A DNA stretch of 64,000 nt, from the NCBI GenBank assembly GCA_016218715.1, contig JACRDG010000017.1, positions 1 to 64,000 of the forward strand, written 5' to 3'. Below, in pieces: positions 33,390 to 41,773 of the stretch. The notes beneath the pieces were generated by a model. The model ran no database searches. It had not been told where the DNA came from and worked only from the letters and a program-made list of their open reading frames with translations. Every line of letters begins with the position of its first letter. The stretch's first letter is position 1. Origin of the DNA: Desulfomonile tiedjei (lineage in GTDB: Bacteria; Desulfobacterota; Desulfomonilia; Desulfomonilales; Desulfomonilaceae). Position numbers and translations under genes: made by a program.

Positions 33390-35894
33390 ATGGGGCAAAG
33401 AACAGCACAGACTGAAAAAGCACTGAGTGTCGATGAACTGGCAAATAGAAGGGAATGGTGGTCTGTTGCCCAGAAAACCAGGTCCAAACGGTTGGACTAC
33501 CTTCGCAAGGGTGTCTGGAAGAAGGGAGCCATCGGCGGTAACTACGCTCCCGGAATCAAGATCGACCTGACCCTTCCCCAGCTCTTTACAGAGAAATGGC
33601 AGGAGCAAGAGGGCGAGCCCATCATGCTTCAGAAGGCCCACGCCATAGCCCACGTCCTGGACAACATCCCGATATTCATCACCGACAGGTCGCAGATCAT
33701 GGGCTATATCGGGAGCGCCCCCCACCAGATCGTTTGGCATTGGCAGGGCATCAGCATGGTCAACGAGGAGATCTACAACGAGGAAGGGATCATACCGGAG
33801 CCGGAAGAAGAATCTCTCGAGATTCTCGCCACCCTCAACGACTACTGGGGCGGTCGAACCGCCGTAGACAAACTTGCTCGAATACTCGATCCCGAAGATG
33901 CCGTGAAGTTCATGAGCGGAGCCATCGGCTGGGGCACTCCTACGTCTGCGGCTACCTATTCCACAAAGGACTTCACCTACATTTTCAAGGGATTTGAGGC
34001 CCTGCTCGCCGAGATCGAAGAGCGCATGGAAGAAACAGAGCAAAAGCTTCAAGGGAATCCTTCACCACAGCTCCTCCCGCTGTACGACAAACTCCCCCGA
34101 TGGGAAGCCATGCAGATCGTTCTCGAGGCGAGCATTCGGTATGCCAAACGCTATGCGAGATTGGCGCGAACCCTGGCCGAGCATTTCGAAAGCGATCCCA
34201 CGCGAAAAGAAGAACTGCTGCGCATAGCAGAGACCTGCGAACGTGTCCCTGCTAAACCCCCGCGTAACCTTCAGGAATCGTTGCAGTTCGATCATTTCGT
34301 CCAGGTCCTCGCTCGGTACGAGACTTTCGAGGGAGCATGGCCGCACCGTCCGGATTACGTTCACGGCCCGTACTACGATAAGGACGTGAACCAGGAGAAG
34401 CGGCTTACCAAAGAGGAAGCCCTTGACCTCGTCGGGGAGCATCTGATTCGCACGTACGAAGTGGGGATATTCGCTCCCAAATGGGCTCGAGAGGGGCTCC
34501 AGGGGATCACCGGAACCTGGGTCTGGACCATGGGCGGTGTCAAGCCCGACGGATCTGACGCGTGCAACGACATGACCATCGCGTACATGCAGGCGGCGCG
34601 CCTGGTTCGGGTATCCAACCCCACTTTTGGGTTCAGGTGGCATCCCAAGGTGAAAGACGAAGTGTTGCGGGAATGCTTTGAGTGCATCAGGCACGGGCTC
34701 GGGTATCCTTCGATGCGCAACGATCCGGTGCTTGTGGCGAACACGGTCCACTGGTACGGGCACCCGGTGGAGGAAGCCCGAACATGGGTGCACCAGGCCT
34801 GCATGTCCCCCTGCCCCACTACCAAGTACGGCTGCCAGCCGATGCGAATGGCTTCGGCCACGGCCAATTGCGCAAAGATGATTGAGTACGCCCTCCACGA
34901 CGGATACGATCCAGTCGTGAACATGCAAATGGGACCCAAGACCGGAGATCCTCGCCAGTTCAAGGACTTCGAGGAGTTTTTTGGGGCGTGGGTCAAGCAG
35001 ATGGAGTGGCTGCGGAATATCCTGGTCCGCACAGTCAATTTAGGCCGAGTCAAAGATCCCGAGTTTTTCGGGAGGCCATTTCTTTCGGCCATCTACGAAC
35101 GGGCGGTCGAGACCGGGACTGACGCGTGCGACCCATCCAACGGTGAGCGTGGAAACGCTTGGGTGACCGGATTTACCTGGGTGGAGAACGCAGACAGCCT
35201 CGCCGCAATCAAGAAATTCGTCTACGACGAGAAAAAATACACCATGGATCAGCTCATGGAGGCGCTCAACGCGAACTGGGTGGGCTACGAGGAGATGCGC
35301 CTGGACTTTGTCAAGAATGCGCCCAAGTGGGGCAATGACGACGACTACGTGGACGACCTAATGGTTCGCTGCCTGAGGGAGGTGTCGCGACACGCCAAAG
35401 AGAATAAATGCCCGAGCAATAACAACTGGCCGCTGTTGCCGGAAAATGTGAGCGGAAACATTCATTACGCAAACCTGGTCGGTGCTCTCCCCAACGGTCG
35501 CCGGCTAGGCGACGCCCTGTACGACGGAGGCATCTCGCCGGGGCCGGGACTCGATAAAAAGGGGCCCACTGCGGTGCTCAAATCATGCGGCAAGTTCGAT
35601 CATGTCACGGACGGCCGGGCTTTCCTCCTCAACCAGCGTCTTTCGCCAACGCAGCTCTCTGGAGAGAAGGGGTACCAGTTATGGAAGGCCTACATGAAAA
35701 CATGGGCCGATCTGGGCCTCGATCACGTGCAGTTCAACATGGTGGATGACGCCACCTTGCGGGCTGCTCAAAAGGATCCGGAGAAGTACCAGGAGGTCAT
35801 CGTCAGGGTGGCTGGTTACAGTGCCCACTTTGTGGACATTAGCCGAAAGACCCAGGACAACATCATCCAAAGAACCGTCCAAGGACTGGGATGA
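33390..35894 (+). CDS. aryl/alkylsuccinate synthase-type glycyl radical enzyme, large subunit
   Basis: An 834-residue glycyl radical enzyme; the ATG at 33390 has AAGGAG 7 bases upstream. The active-site Cys is Cys471 in QACMSPCPTTKYG, and Arg486 in QPMRMASATAN sits 15 residues later, the spacing of Cys493 and fumarate-binding Arg508 in BssA. The radical site is Gly809 in VRVAGYSAHF, 26 residues from the end. These motifs place it in the fumarate-adding family (BssA, AssA/MasD, NmsA, HbsA, IbsA) rather than pyruvate formate-lyase or diol dehydratase. It should add a hydrocarbon radical across fumarate to form a substituted succinate. Which hydrocarbon cannot be read; the acyl-CoA genes nearby favour an alkane. 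Its accessory genes surround it. Confidence 0.93.
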   Translation: MGQRTAQTEKALSVDELANRREWWSVAQKTRSKRLDYLRKGVWKKGAIGGNYAPGIKIDLTLPQLFTEKWQEQEGEPIMLQKAHAIAHVLDNIPIFITDRSQIMGYIGSAPHQIVWHWQGISMVNEEIYNEEGIIPEPEEESLEILATLNDYWGGRTAVDKLARILDPEDAVKFMSGAIGWGTPTSAATYSTKDFTYIFKGFEALLAEIEERMEETEQKLQGNPSPQLLPLYDKLPRWEAMQIVLEASIRYAKRYARLARTLAEHFESDPTRKEELLRIAETCERVPAKPPRNLQESLQFDHFVQVLARYETFEGAWPHRPDYVHGPYYDKDVNQEKRLTKEEALDLVGEHLIRTYEVGIFAPKWAREGLQGITGTWVWTMGGVKPDGSDACNDMTIAYMQAARLVRVSNPTFGFRWHPKVKDEVLRECFECIRHGLGYPSMRNDPVLVANTVHWYGHPVEEARTWVHQACMSPCPTTKYGCQPMRMASATANCAKMIEYALHDGYDPVVNMQMGPKTGDPRQFKDFEEFFGAWVKQMEWLRNILVRTVNLGRVKDPEFFGRPFLSAIYERAVETGTDACDPSNGERGNAWVTGFTWVENADSLAAIKKFVYDEKKYTMDQLMEALNANWVGYEEMRLDFVKNAPKWGNDDDYVDDLMVRCLREVSRHAKENKCPSNNNWPLLPENVSGNIHYANLVGALPNGRRLGDALYDGGISPGPGLDKKGPTAVLKSCGKFDHVTDGRAFLLNQRLSPTQLSGEKGYQLWKAYMKTWADLGLDHVQFNMVDDATLRAAQKDPEKYQEVIVRVAGYSAHFVDISRKTQDNIIQRTVQGLG

Positions 35895-35899
35895 GCACA

Positions 35900-35933
35900 T
35901 GCGGCCGGTCTGCTCGCGTGGGAGCCGGCCGCA
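35900..35933 (+). other. intercistronic hairpin after the large-subunit gene
   Basis: A 9-bp GC-rich stem, TGCGGCCGG (35900-35908) with CCGGCCGCA (35925-35933), and a 16-base loop begins 6 bp after the large-subunit stop. There is no U-tract, so it is unlikely to be a full terminator. It would be well placed to protect the upstream mRNA 3' end and give more large subunit than downstream products. Confidence 0.7.
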
Positions 35934-35984
35934 CACTATCACCTGCAACATACCGTTTTTTCAGAGCATTGAGGAGGAAATACT

Positions 35985-36209
35985 ATGAAGTGCACTGAAT
36001 GCGCGTTCGAGGCGCCAATAGGCAAGTTCCGTTACCTATACAACGCTCGAATCGACTCTTCCATCAGCATGAGACAGTGCCCCCAGTGCGAGCAATGGCT
36101 TGCTGTGGACGAATTGCTGGGAGAAGCCCAAGACGCGGTGCATCCCGGTGAGGCCCCGTGGGGTAAATCAGCAGGAATCGAGGGGTTGGCCGGAGACTCC
36201 CAGGGATGA
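35985..36209 (+). CDS. zinc-ribbon protein 2 of the glycyl radical enzyme cluster
   Basis: A 74-residue protein with CTEC at residues 3-6 and CPQC at about 29-32, paralogous to the zinc-ribbon proteins at 30965 and 36720: each starts with CxxCxFxA/E, then an F-R/T-x-L stretch, then CPxC. The ribosome site is GAGGAAA. It is inserted between the large (33390) and the second small subunit (36231), where bss operons have none. Possible roles are metal delivery, electron transfer, or subunit assembly; none can be shown from sequence. Confidence 0.75.
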   Translation: MKCTECAFEAPIGKFRYLYNARIDSSISMRQCPQCEQWLAVDELLGEAQDAVHPGEAPWGKSAGIEGLAGDSQG

Positions 36210-36230
36210 GATCGGTACAGGAGGTACGTC

Positions 36231-36599
36231 ATGTCCAGGCGCGATAAGTGGAAGAGTGCGAGGGATGCCATGATGGGCCCGTTGGCACGAGCTAAAGGGG
36301 TCAAGAACCGGGAAAGCGTACCCGAAACATGCTGCGGCAAGTGTCAGATGTGGTCTGAAAACGCATACTCGTCCGAAGGCAGAGGCACTTGCCGCGTGCT
36401 GAAAATGGGGTCCGATCTCAATTCCAATCAACCTACCTACGTGCTGGAGGGCGAAGCAGGCCTCATATCGTATTTCAACATGGATGCTTCCCGTTGCACC
36501 TATTTCACGAAAATGGAACTCATCGACACCGACGGAACGGAGTGCTCGGATCCCCATTTTCGAAGGGCGCTCAGGCAGATGAAGAAATTCAACGAATGA
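36231..36599 (+). CDS. BssB-like small Fe-S subunit of the glycyl radical enzyme
   Basis: A 122-residue protein with AGGAGG before its ATG. Four cysteines in CCGKC (about 35-39), GTCRV (about 55) and SRCTYF (about 90) have the arrangement of the beta subunits of benzylsuccinate-type synthases, HiPIP-like folds that bind one low-potential [4Fe-4S] cluster. The long N-terminal helix with Arg/Lys residues could clamp the large subunit. The beta subunit is known in bss systems to regulate access of fumarate and the activase to the active site. It follows zinc-ribbon protein 2 by 21 bp. Confidence 0.8.
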   Translation: MSRRDKWKSARDAMMGPLARAKGVKNRESVPETCCGKCQMWSENAYSSEGRGTCRVLKMGSDLNSNQPTYVLEGEAGLISYFNMDASRCTYFTKMELIDTDGTECSDPHFRRALRQMKKFNE

Positions 36600-36719
36600 A
36601 GCATGGCTTCCGTTACCTTCCAGCGCACGTCGCAGCGAAAGGGGCTGTCGCCCTAACGATTGCACGAGGGCGATCGCCAGCCTTTCGGTGGACCTTGCGC
36701 AGAGGAGCGAAAAGTGGAA

Positions 36720-37058
36720 ATGACATGCAGGCAGTGCGGATTCACCGCACCGTATTCGGAATTCACCTACCTGTGCAAATCCGGTTGACCCGCGTGCGGA
36801 GAAGCTGATCTCCGCCAATGTCCCAGGTGTGGGACCCAAAACCTGTTTTCACGGGCCGAAAGCCTCGAAAGAGAAGAGATCGAAATGAGAGAGCTCTCCG
36901 AGAAACTTGCCGGCATTTCCGCAACCGGAAGCGAGGAAGAGCTGGCCGAGGCCCGAGGGCTCATAGCGAAACTGAGGAACATGAACCTGAGATGGAACGT
37001 TCCCGAGCTGTCGAATTTCATCAAAGCCCGGCAGCGGGAGCTGTTCTTCAGAACTTGA
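36720..37058 (+). CDS. zinc-ribbon protein 3 with in-frame TGA, candidate selenoprotein
   Basis: An ATG at 36720 opens a frame that meets TGA at 36786-36788 (codon 23) and then continues uninterrupted to a TGA at 37056, giving 112 residues if the first TGA is read through. Before it: MTCRQCGFTAPYSEFTYLCKSG; after it: PACGEADLRQCPRCG, then an acidic helical domain. Both sides align with the zinc-ribbon paralogues at 30965 and 35985 (CxxC...CPxC), so the TGA is internal to one gene. It replaces the first Cys of what would be a CPAC motif, giving UPAC. A 7-bp hairpin starts 7 bases after the TGA. Selenocysteine is the favoured reading; a nonsense mutation of a Cys codon is the alternative. Confidence 0.65.
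36796..36815 (+). promoter_or_regulatory. SECIS-like hairpin downstream of in-frame TGA
   Basis: A perfect 7-bp stem, GCGGAGA (36796-36802) with TCTCCGC (36809-36815), encloses the loop AGCTGA, with G at its second position as bacterial SECIS loops prefer. It begins 7 bases after the TGA at 36786. The TGA-to-loop distance of 14 bases is slightly shorter than the usual bacterial range, so this is suggestive, not decisive. Confidence 0.45.
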
Positions 37059-37115
37059 TTCCCACGAGCAGCACGACAAACATTTCTTGACCACGACTTC
37101 GGAGAAAGATCACAG

Positions 37116-37964
37116 ATGGCCGGATTCGACCTGTCAGCCGCAGTCCCGACGCCGGAAGAGCACTTCTTCCTCGAGGAGAGAGAAATCGTCTACCTGGAAC
37201 GAATCCATGAACTCTCCAAGCGCCATCCCGTAAACCTCCTGGTGGCCGGAAAGCAAGGCTGTGGAAAATCGACGCTCGTGCGGCAGTTTGCTGCCCGCAA
37301 CAGCCGACCCATGGCCACTTTTCAGATCGGCATCCTTTCCGAGCCGGGCCAGCTGTTCGGGGAGCACAGACTTAAGGAAGGGGAAACCTATTACCAGAAA
37401 TTCCTTTTTCCCCAAGCGATTCAGACACCCGGCTGCGTGATTCACCTCGAAGAGATCAATCGGCCGGAGCATCCCAAAGCTCTTAACATGCTGTTCTCTG
37501 TCCTTGCCGAGGATCGGCGCGTGTGGACGGACGAACTGGGTCTTTTGCAGGTCGCTGAAGGCGTAGTCTTCGTCGCGACCCTCAACGAAGGGGATGAGTT
37601 CATAGGCACGGAGATGCTCGATGCCGCGCTCCGGGACAGATTCTATGTGACCCTGCTCGGCTACCTGCCGGCAGAAATAGAGGCCAGGGTCCTCGAGCTC
37701 AAAACCGGCATCGACAGCGCCGACGCGTTGACGGTGGTCAATGTGGCCAACCAGCTCCGCGGAAACGCACAGGAACCGATTACCGTCTCCACACGGCACA
37801 CGCTGATGATCGCAGAACTGATATCGGTGGGAGCATCGGTCAAAGAAGCGTTCATCAACAGTCTTTCCGTGAGCAAAGACGTGCTGGAGTCGATTCTCCT
37901 CTCCCTCCATATCCAGCTCGGTCAGACAGGAAAAGGCAATGGATTGCGGTATCGGTCCTATTAG
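37116..37964 (+). CDS. BssE/NorQ-like AAA+ ATPase 1
   Basis: A 282-residue AAA+ protein of the MoxR branch, close in layout to NorQ/CbbQ and to the BssE/TutH proteins of toluene operons. Walker A is GKQGCGKST (about residue 45), Walker B is VIHLEEINR (with Glu-Glu rather than Asp-Glu), sensor 1 is FVATLNEGDEF, and the arginine finger region is LDAALRDRFY. Such ATPases pair with VWA proteins to remodel or activate a client enzyme. Its 3' end overlaps the VWA gene by 26 bp, confirming the pair. The client is presumably the glycyl radical enzyme or its activase. Confidence 0.9.
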   Translation: MAGFDLSAAVPTPEEHFFLEEREIVYLERIHELSKRHPVNLLVAGKQGCGKSTLVRQFAARNSRPMATFQIGILSEPGQLFGEHRLKEGETYYQKFLFPQAIQTPGCVIHLEEINRPEHPKALNMLFSVLAEDRRVWTDELGLLQVAEGVVFVATLNEGDEFIGTEMLDAALRDRFYVTLLGYLPAEIEARVLELKTGIDSADALTVVNVANQLRGNAQEPITVSTRHTLMIAELISVGASVKEAFINSLSVSKDVLESILLSLHIQLGQTGKGNGLRYRSY

Positions 37965-39750
37965 GATTTCTTCGTCTTCATCGGAAAAGACGTCGGATCA
38001 ATCCAGAGGGAGTGCAAGCCAGCGGATGGGAGATGGATCGGAGCCCTCTGAAGAGGCCACGGTCGACGGCCAAGGTCTTTCTGCGTTTTGGCGCATGAAT
38101 ACCTCGCCGGTGGCTGCCACAGAGCTGGCGAATCTGCTGCGGGCGCTTCGCAAAGCAGCCGGATACCTCGGCCCAAATGTCGGTCAAATCGAGTGGGCTG
38201 GTATGTCCCGGGGGAATACGGGAGCCATTATACTGGATCCATCCCTCGTTTTCGGCCGCTACCCGGTCCCGAGCGAAAAAGTGGATTACGTCCTCGGTGT
38301 TCTGGTCCATGAGGCGATCTCGAGGATCGAGTGGAGCGACCTTGTCTGGAAGAAGCTGGAGCAGTATCTCGCGGGAATGAGAATTCTGCACAAGATCATG
38401 TTTCAGAAGATTGTCGAGACGGGCGAACAAATCTACTGCGACATGATCCTGGATCGATGCCTGTTGGGACTGTACGCGGCTCGAGCGAGGCGCGTAGCCA
38501 TGGGACAGGCCCGGCTCAGGCTCCGTGGGGACAAAGTGACCGTGGACGAGCTGGTACAGCTCTGGTGGGAGATCACCTGGGGCGAAAGCCTACCGGCGGG
38601 CCTCGAGGCCTATGAGGACGCGCTGGTGCCTCTGCACGGTCTAAGCAGCCGGCTCAGAGAGACGAGCACATCGTCCGCGAGGCTGGATCAAAGGTGTGAG
38701 CAACGGAGTTCGCTCTACGTCGAAGCCTGGGAGCAGGTCAAAGAAGCAGTAGTCCCGCTGGCAGTCCTGAACAAGGTGCTCGTGTGGCATCCCGAATCAG
38801 GCTCCGCGGGATGCAGCCAGCGCCCGCGCGAGAGCGCACGCGGCACGAGAACGGAGCTGCCGACTTTCGTGGCCAGGAAGGTGGAGGCCGAGCTGGCGAA
38901 AAGCTCGACTGACCTGACTCCCATCATACGCTCCGTCGTGGGGTACGAGAACGAAGACGTGGTGCCCATGTCACGGTGGGACTTCGATATCTCGGCTCGA
39001 CCGGTGGTGGATACCAAGCAGGTGAATAGGCTTCGAGCCATATTCCGCACGTACGCGGACAGATCGAAGCTCGTCAGTCGAGGCCTCACAAGCGGTAAGA
39101 TTGACAGAAAGCGACTCTATCGGGCCCCTATCTCAGGCCGTTGCTTCATGGAAGCACACCACATACCAAACATGAACTGGAACATTTGTCTCCTTGTCGA
39201 CGCCAGCGGATCCATGAGGGGACCCAAGTGGCGACTGGTCGAGAACACCGTCGCTACCATCCACAAGGCCTTTCTCGGCTTCGAAAATTCTTTCCGTGCA
39301 TACGCCTACTTCGAGGCCAATGGTATCTCGATGGTGGCCAATCTGGTAAGAGCGAGGAATCTTGTCTCTATCCCGCCGAGCGGGCAAACCACGTCGGGGC
39401 AGTCCATCATCGCAGCAGCTTACTTCATGCCTCAGGATAGCCGCAGAAGACTCCTCATACACATAACTGATGGTGAGTCAAATCTTGGGTGCCACGTACA
39501 GCACGGGATCGATTTCTGCAGCGACAAAGGCATCCATCTGGTGACCCTGGGATGCGGGTACAACAATCGTCAGGCAATGCTGAAACAGTACGGGAGGGGT
39601 ATACAGTTCCTTAATAGCTTCGGTCAATTGCCTTCTGCACTGGAGAAGCTGCTCAAATGGACACTCATATACGGCGGCACCGACAATCACACGCCATCGC
39701 AGCGGAACTGGGCTTTGGACCAGTTCGACAGCCAGGGAGGAGCTACGTGA
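37939..39750 (+). CDS. VWA-domain protein 1, partner of AAA+ ATPase 1
   Basis: A 603-residue protein with a C-terminal von Willebrand A domain (about 410-590). The metal-ion-dependent adhesion site is complete: DASGSM (about 418), the Thr in GQTTSGQS, and the Asp in HITDGESN. The N-terminal 400 residues are helical, with ATELANLLRALRKAAGYLG and VLVHEAISRIEW conserved in the second VWA protein at 42638. The NorD/CbbO proteins that pair with NorQ/CbbQ ATPases have the same architecture. AGGA lies 8 bases before the ATG, which is inside the 3' end of the ATPase gene. Its stop overlaps the next start (TGATG). Confidence 0.87.
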   Translation: MDCGIGPIRISSSSSEKTSDQSRGSASQRMGDGSEPSEEATVDGQGLSAFWRMNTSPVAATELANLLRALRKAAGYLGPNVGQIEWAGMSRGNTGAIILDPSLVFGRYPVPSEKVDYVLGVLVHEAISRIEWSDLVWKKLEQYLAGMRILHKIMFQKIVETGEQIYCDMILDRCLLGLYAARARRVAMGQARLRLRGDKVTVDELVQLWWEITWGESLPAGLEAYEDALVPLHGLSSRLRETSTSSARLDQRCEQRSSLYVEAWEQVKEAVVPLAVLNKVLVWHPESGSAGCSQRPRESARGTRTELPTFVARKVEAELAKSSTDLTPIIRSVVGYENEDVVPMSRWDFDISARPVVDTKQVNRLRAIFRTYADRSKLVSRGLTSGKIDRKRLYRAPISGRCFMEAHHIPNMNWNICLLVDASGSMRGPKWRLVENTVATIHKAFLGFENSFRAYAYFEANGISMVANLVRARNLVSIPPSGQTTSGQSIIAAAYFMPQDSRRRLLIHITDGESNLGCHVQHGIDFCSDKGIHLVTLGCGYNNRQAMLKQYGRGIQFLNSFGQLPSALEKLLKWTLIYGGTDNHTPSQRNWALDQFDSQGGAT

Positions 39751-40142
39751 TGAAAATGTTCTCGGCGGAATGGGCGCAAACGTTGGCCGACAAGCTGAAA
39801 GTCGACGAGGCATTTCAGAGGAAGGCCCAAAACTTCGACAGTAATCTCCATTTCCACGTGCTCAAAGATCCCAAGGCGGGCCTCCAGGAAGATGTGAGCT
39901 TCGGGATGTGGGTTCCCTCGATTGACAGCTTCTGGTACGGACCCAAGAAGGCAGACGAAGTGGATATCTTTCTGGAAGGCAAAGCCGGGGTGTATGAGGC
40001 AGTCTTCAAGGGAAAGAAGAACGTGGTCATCGCTCTGACAATGGGAGCGATCAAGCTCAAGAAAGGCCAGGTTACGAAGCTCACCGGAAATCTGGGCGCC
40101 GTCAGCCGCTTCATCGAGGTAGCAGGAATCATTTCTACCTGA
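39750..40142 (+). CDS. SCP2-like sterol/lipid-carrier protein
   Basis: A 130-residue protein starting at the ATG that overlaps the preceding stop, with AGGAG 8 bases upstream. The sequence has the SCP2 fold pattern: N-terminal helix with AQTLADKLKVDEAFQRKA, beta sheet with FHVLKDPKAG and FGMWVPSIDSFWYG, VDIFLEGKAGVYEAVFKGK, and the C-terminal KLKKGQVTKLTGNLGAVSRFIEV. SCP2 domains bind fatty acyl or other hydrophobic ligands in a tunnel. In this operon it could hold a hydrophobic hydrocarbon or its succinate adduct; that is inference. No signal peptide. Confidence 0.7.
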   Translation: MKMFSAEWAQTLADKLKVDEAFQRKAQNFDSNLHFHVLKDPKAGLQEDVSFGMWVPSIDSFWYGPKKADEVDIFLEGKAGVYEAVFKGKKNVVIALTMGAIKLKKGQVTKLTGNLGAVSRFIEVAGIIST

Positions 40143-40299
40143 ATCACCGGCAGACTCGTCCGACCGTCTTCTTGGTGCGGTTTTTGAAAACAATTCCCGA
40201 AGGCGGGGAAACTTCATCCCGCTGGGCAGGCCTCCCCGTTTGCCAATGCGCGAGAACTGTCGAGAAGCGGTACCGCTTCGGGAAAAAGGAGATCTGGCA

Positions 40300-40710
40300 A
40301 TGCTCGTCAGTGAGGCCGTAAAAGGCTATTTGGCTCAATCGCCCAGGATTAATGTCCTGAGCACGTCAAGTAATCGAGGCGAGGCCAACGTGGCACTGTT
40401 CGGCTCGCCGGTTCTTATCGATGAATCCACGGTGATGATGATGTTGTCGGAGAACCGGACCTATGCCAACTTGCGGGAAAACCCCCGGGCGGCCCTCCTC
40501 GTCATCATGCCCGGCACGACGGGAATGCAGACGGAAGGCTGTCGTCTCTACCTGAAAGTCAAGACCATTGAAGACAGTGGCCCCGCGCTCGATGCCATGA
40601 AGGCCAAAATCAAGGCAAAAGTCGGAAACGCTGCCGACATGCTCAAGCACCTGGTGGTGTTCGAGGTCGAGGAAACCCGGCCTCTTGTGGACATGGGCCA
40701 GGGAATTTGA
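40300..40710 (+). CDS. pyridoxamine 5'-phosphate oxidase-fold (FMN-binding-like) protein
   Basis: A 136-residue protein; the ATG at 40300 has AAGGAG 8 bases upstream. The split-barrel pattern is visible: SEAVKGYLAQSPRINVLSTSS, ANVALFGSPVLIDESTVMMML, RTYANLRENPRAALLVIMPG and the strand CRLYLKVKTIEDSGP, each shortened here. These are features of small flavin-reductase/PNPOx-like proteins that bind FMN at a dimer interface. Function in this operon is unknown; a flavin-dependent electron supply for radical activation is one possibility. The next gene begins 13 bp after its stop. Confidence 0.7.
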   Translation: MLVSEAVKGYLAQSPRINVLSTSSNRGEANVALFGSPVLIDESTVMMMLSENRTYANLRENPRAALLVIMPGTTGMQTEGCRLYLKVKTIEDSGPALDAMKAKIKAKVGNAADMLKHLVVFEVEETRPLVDMGQGI

Positions 40711-40723
40711 GGAGCTGGCGGGC

Positions 40724-40999
40724 ATGGGCGCCACCATACGACTCCCAGGATCGTTGAAGTTCTGGATCGGAGGCTCAGAAGAGGTCAACTGCGAGTGTGG
40801 AACCGTACGTGAATGCATCGACTACCTCAGTGAGACCCACCCCGACTCGAGAGCACGGTTGTTCGATGAGCAGGGGGAGGTGAGTTCTCTTCTGATGATC
40901 TTTCTCAACGGAGAGAACGTTCGCCACCTGGACGGATTGGCCACATCGGTCAAAGACGGGGATCAGTTGGCCATCATTCCGCTTGCAGTGGGAGGATAG
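40724..40999 (+). CDS. MoaD/ThiS-like ubiquitin-fold protein ending in Gly-Gly
   Basis: A 91-residue beta-grasp protein; the ATG at 40724 has GAGGAG upstream. ATIRLPGSLKFWIGG opens the fold, MIFLNGENVRHLDGL is the conserved central strand and KDGDQLAIIPLAVGG the end. The C-terminal Gly-Gly is the residue pair that is adenylated and thiocarboxylated in MoaD, ThiS and related sulfur carriers. No E1-like (MoeB/ThiF) gene lies in the window. In this operon it may carry sulfur or modify a partner protein. Its stop is 4 bp before the next start. Confidence 0.8.
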   Translation: MGATIRLPGSLKFWIGGSEEVNCECGTVRECIDYLSETHPDSRARLFDEQGEVSSLLMIFLNGENVRHLDGLATSVKDGDQLAIIPLAVGG

Positions 41000-41003
41000 G
41001 ATC

Positions 41004-41525
41004 TTGATCGTTGACGATCCTAATTCTCACTTCGTGTTCGTGTATCACCCCGAGATTTATTACGGCAAGAGGTACACCGTGTACGACGGCCGGCCGATGA
41101 CGAACGGAGAAGTGCTCGAGAACTGGGGCAAGTGGATAATCCTGGGTGAACTGGCTTCGCTGGAGAAGCTTGCTGCAGAGCTGAACTCCTATGTTGAGCG
41201 GGAGAGCATTCCGGTCATCAAATACGATCGGGAGCCTCCTCGGAATCTCGGCATCGATGAGTGCGTTATGATGGTGTACTGCGACAAGCGTTGCCGCGAG
41301 ACGGTGTGGGCTATTCTGGAGAGTCACGGGGTCAAGCTCAAGGCGTGGGTCTCTGAAAAGGAGACCATGGAGATGTGGTCGCCGGGAGGCTTCCTTCTCG
41401 AACGATGGATCGAGTCAAAAAACCTCGATGAAAACCAGGCGCTTGCAGTGCGGGAAGATGCCCGAGTGAGGCTCGGAAGCGTGTTTGAGAGGCCGGAGGA
41501 GATATTTTCACCCTGGACCCAGTGA
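41004..41525 (+). CDS. conserved-looking protein of unknown function in the cluster
   Basis: A 173-residue protein. The TTG at 41004 is preferred because GGAGG lies 7-8 bases upstream within the 3' end of the MoaD-like gene. It is acidic, rich in Trp and Tyr (HFVFVYHPEIYYGKRYTVYDG, in parts), and has two halves with alternating strands and helices. The helix ECVMMVYCDKRCRETVWAILESHG could be a ferredoxin-like fold. No signal peptide or membrane segment. I do not recognise the family. Its tight packing in the operon suggests a role in assembly of the synthase rather than in downstream acyl-CoA metabolism. Confidence 0.65.
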   Translation: MIVDDPNSHFVFVYHPEIYYGKRYTVYDGRPMTNGEVLENWGKWIILGELASLEKLAAELNSYVERESIPVIKYDREPPRNLGIDECVMMVYCDKRCRETVWAILESHGVKLKAWVSEKETMEMWSPGGFLLERWIESKNLDENQALAVREDARVRLGSVFERPEEIFSPWTQ

Positions 41526-41773
41526 TCCGTGCGGACGAGCGTATGTCAACCGTTCGATCGCGCATTCACGTGACGGACCGTCCAGGGAACACCCCTTGGT
41601 TGAGTCAACGTATAGTGCGATGTGGAGGGGAGATGCGTCTCCCTCGAAAGGATGGGGCAATGTGCGCTATTCGTGATCTCACTGGGGCGAAGGAGCGGAG
41701 CACCTCCTGCAGGCAAGCGCTTTCATGATTGGTTGCAGCTTGTACGCAATGTGAGCTGTTCTCGATAGTAGCC

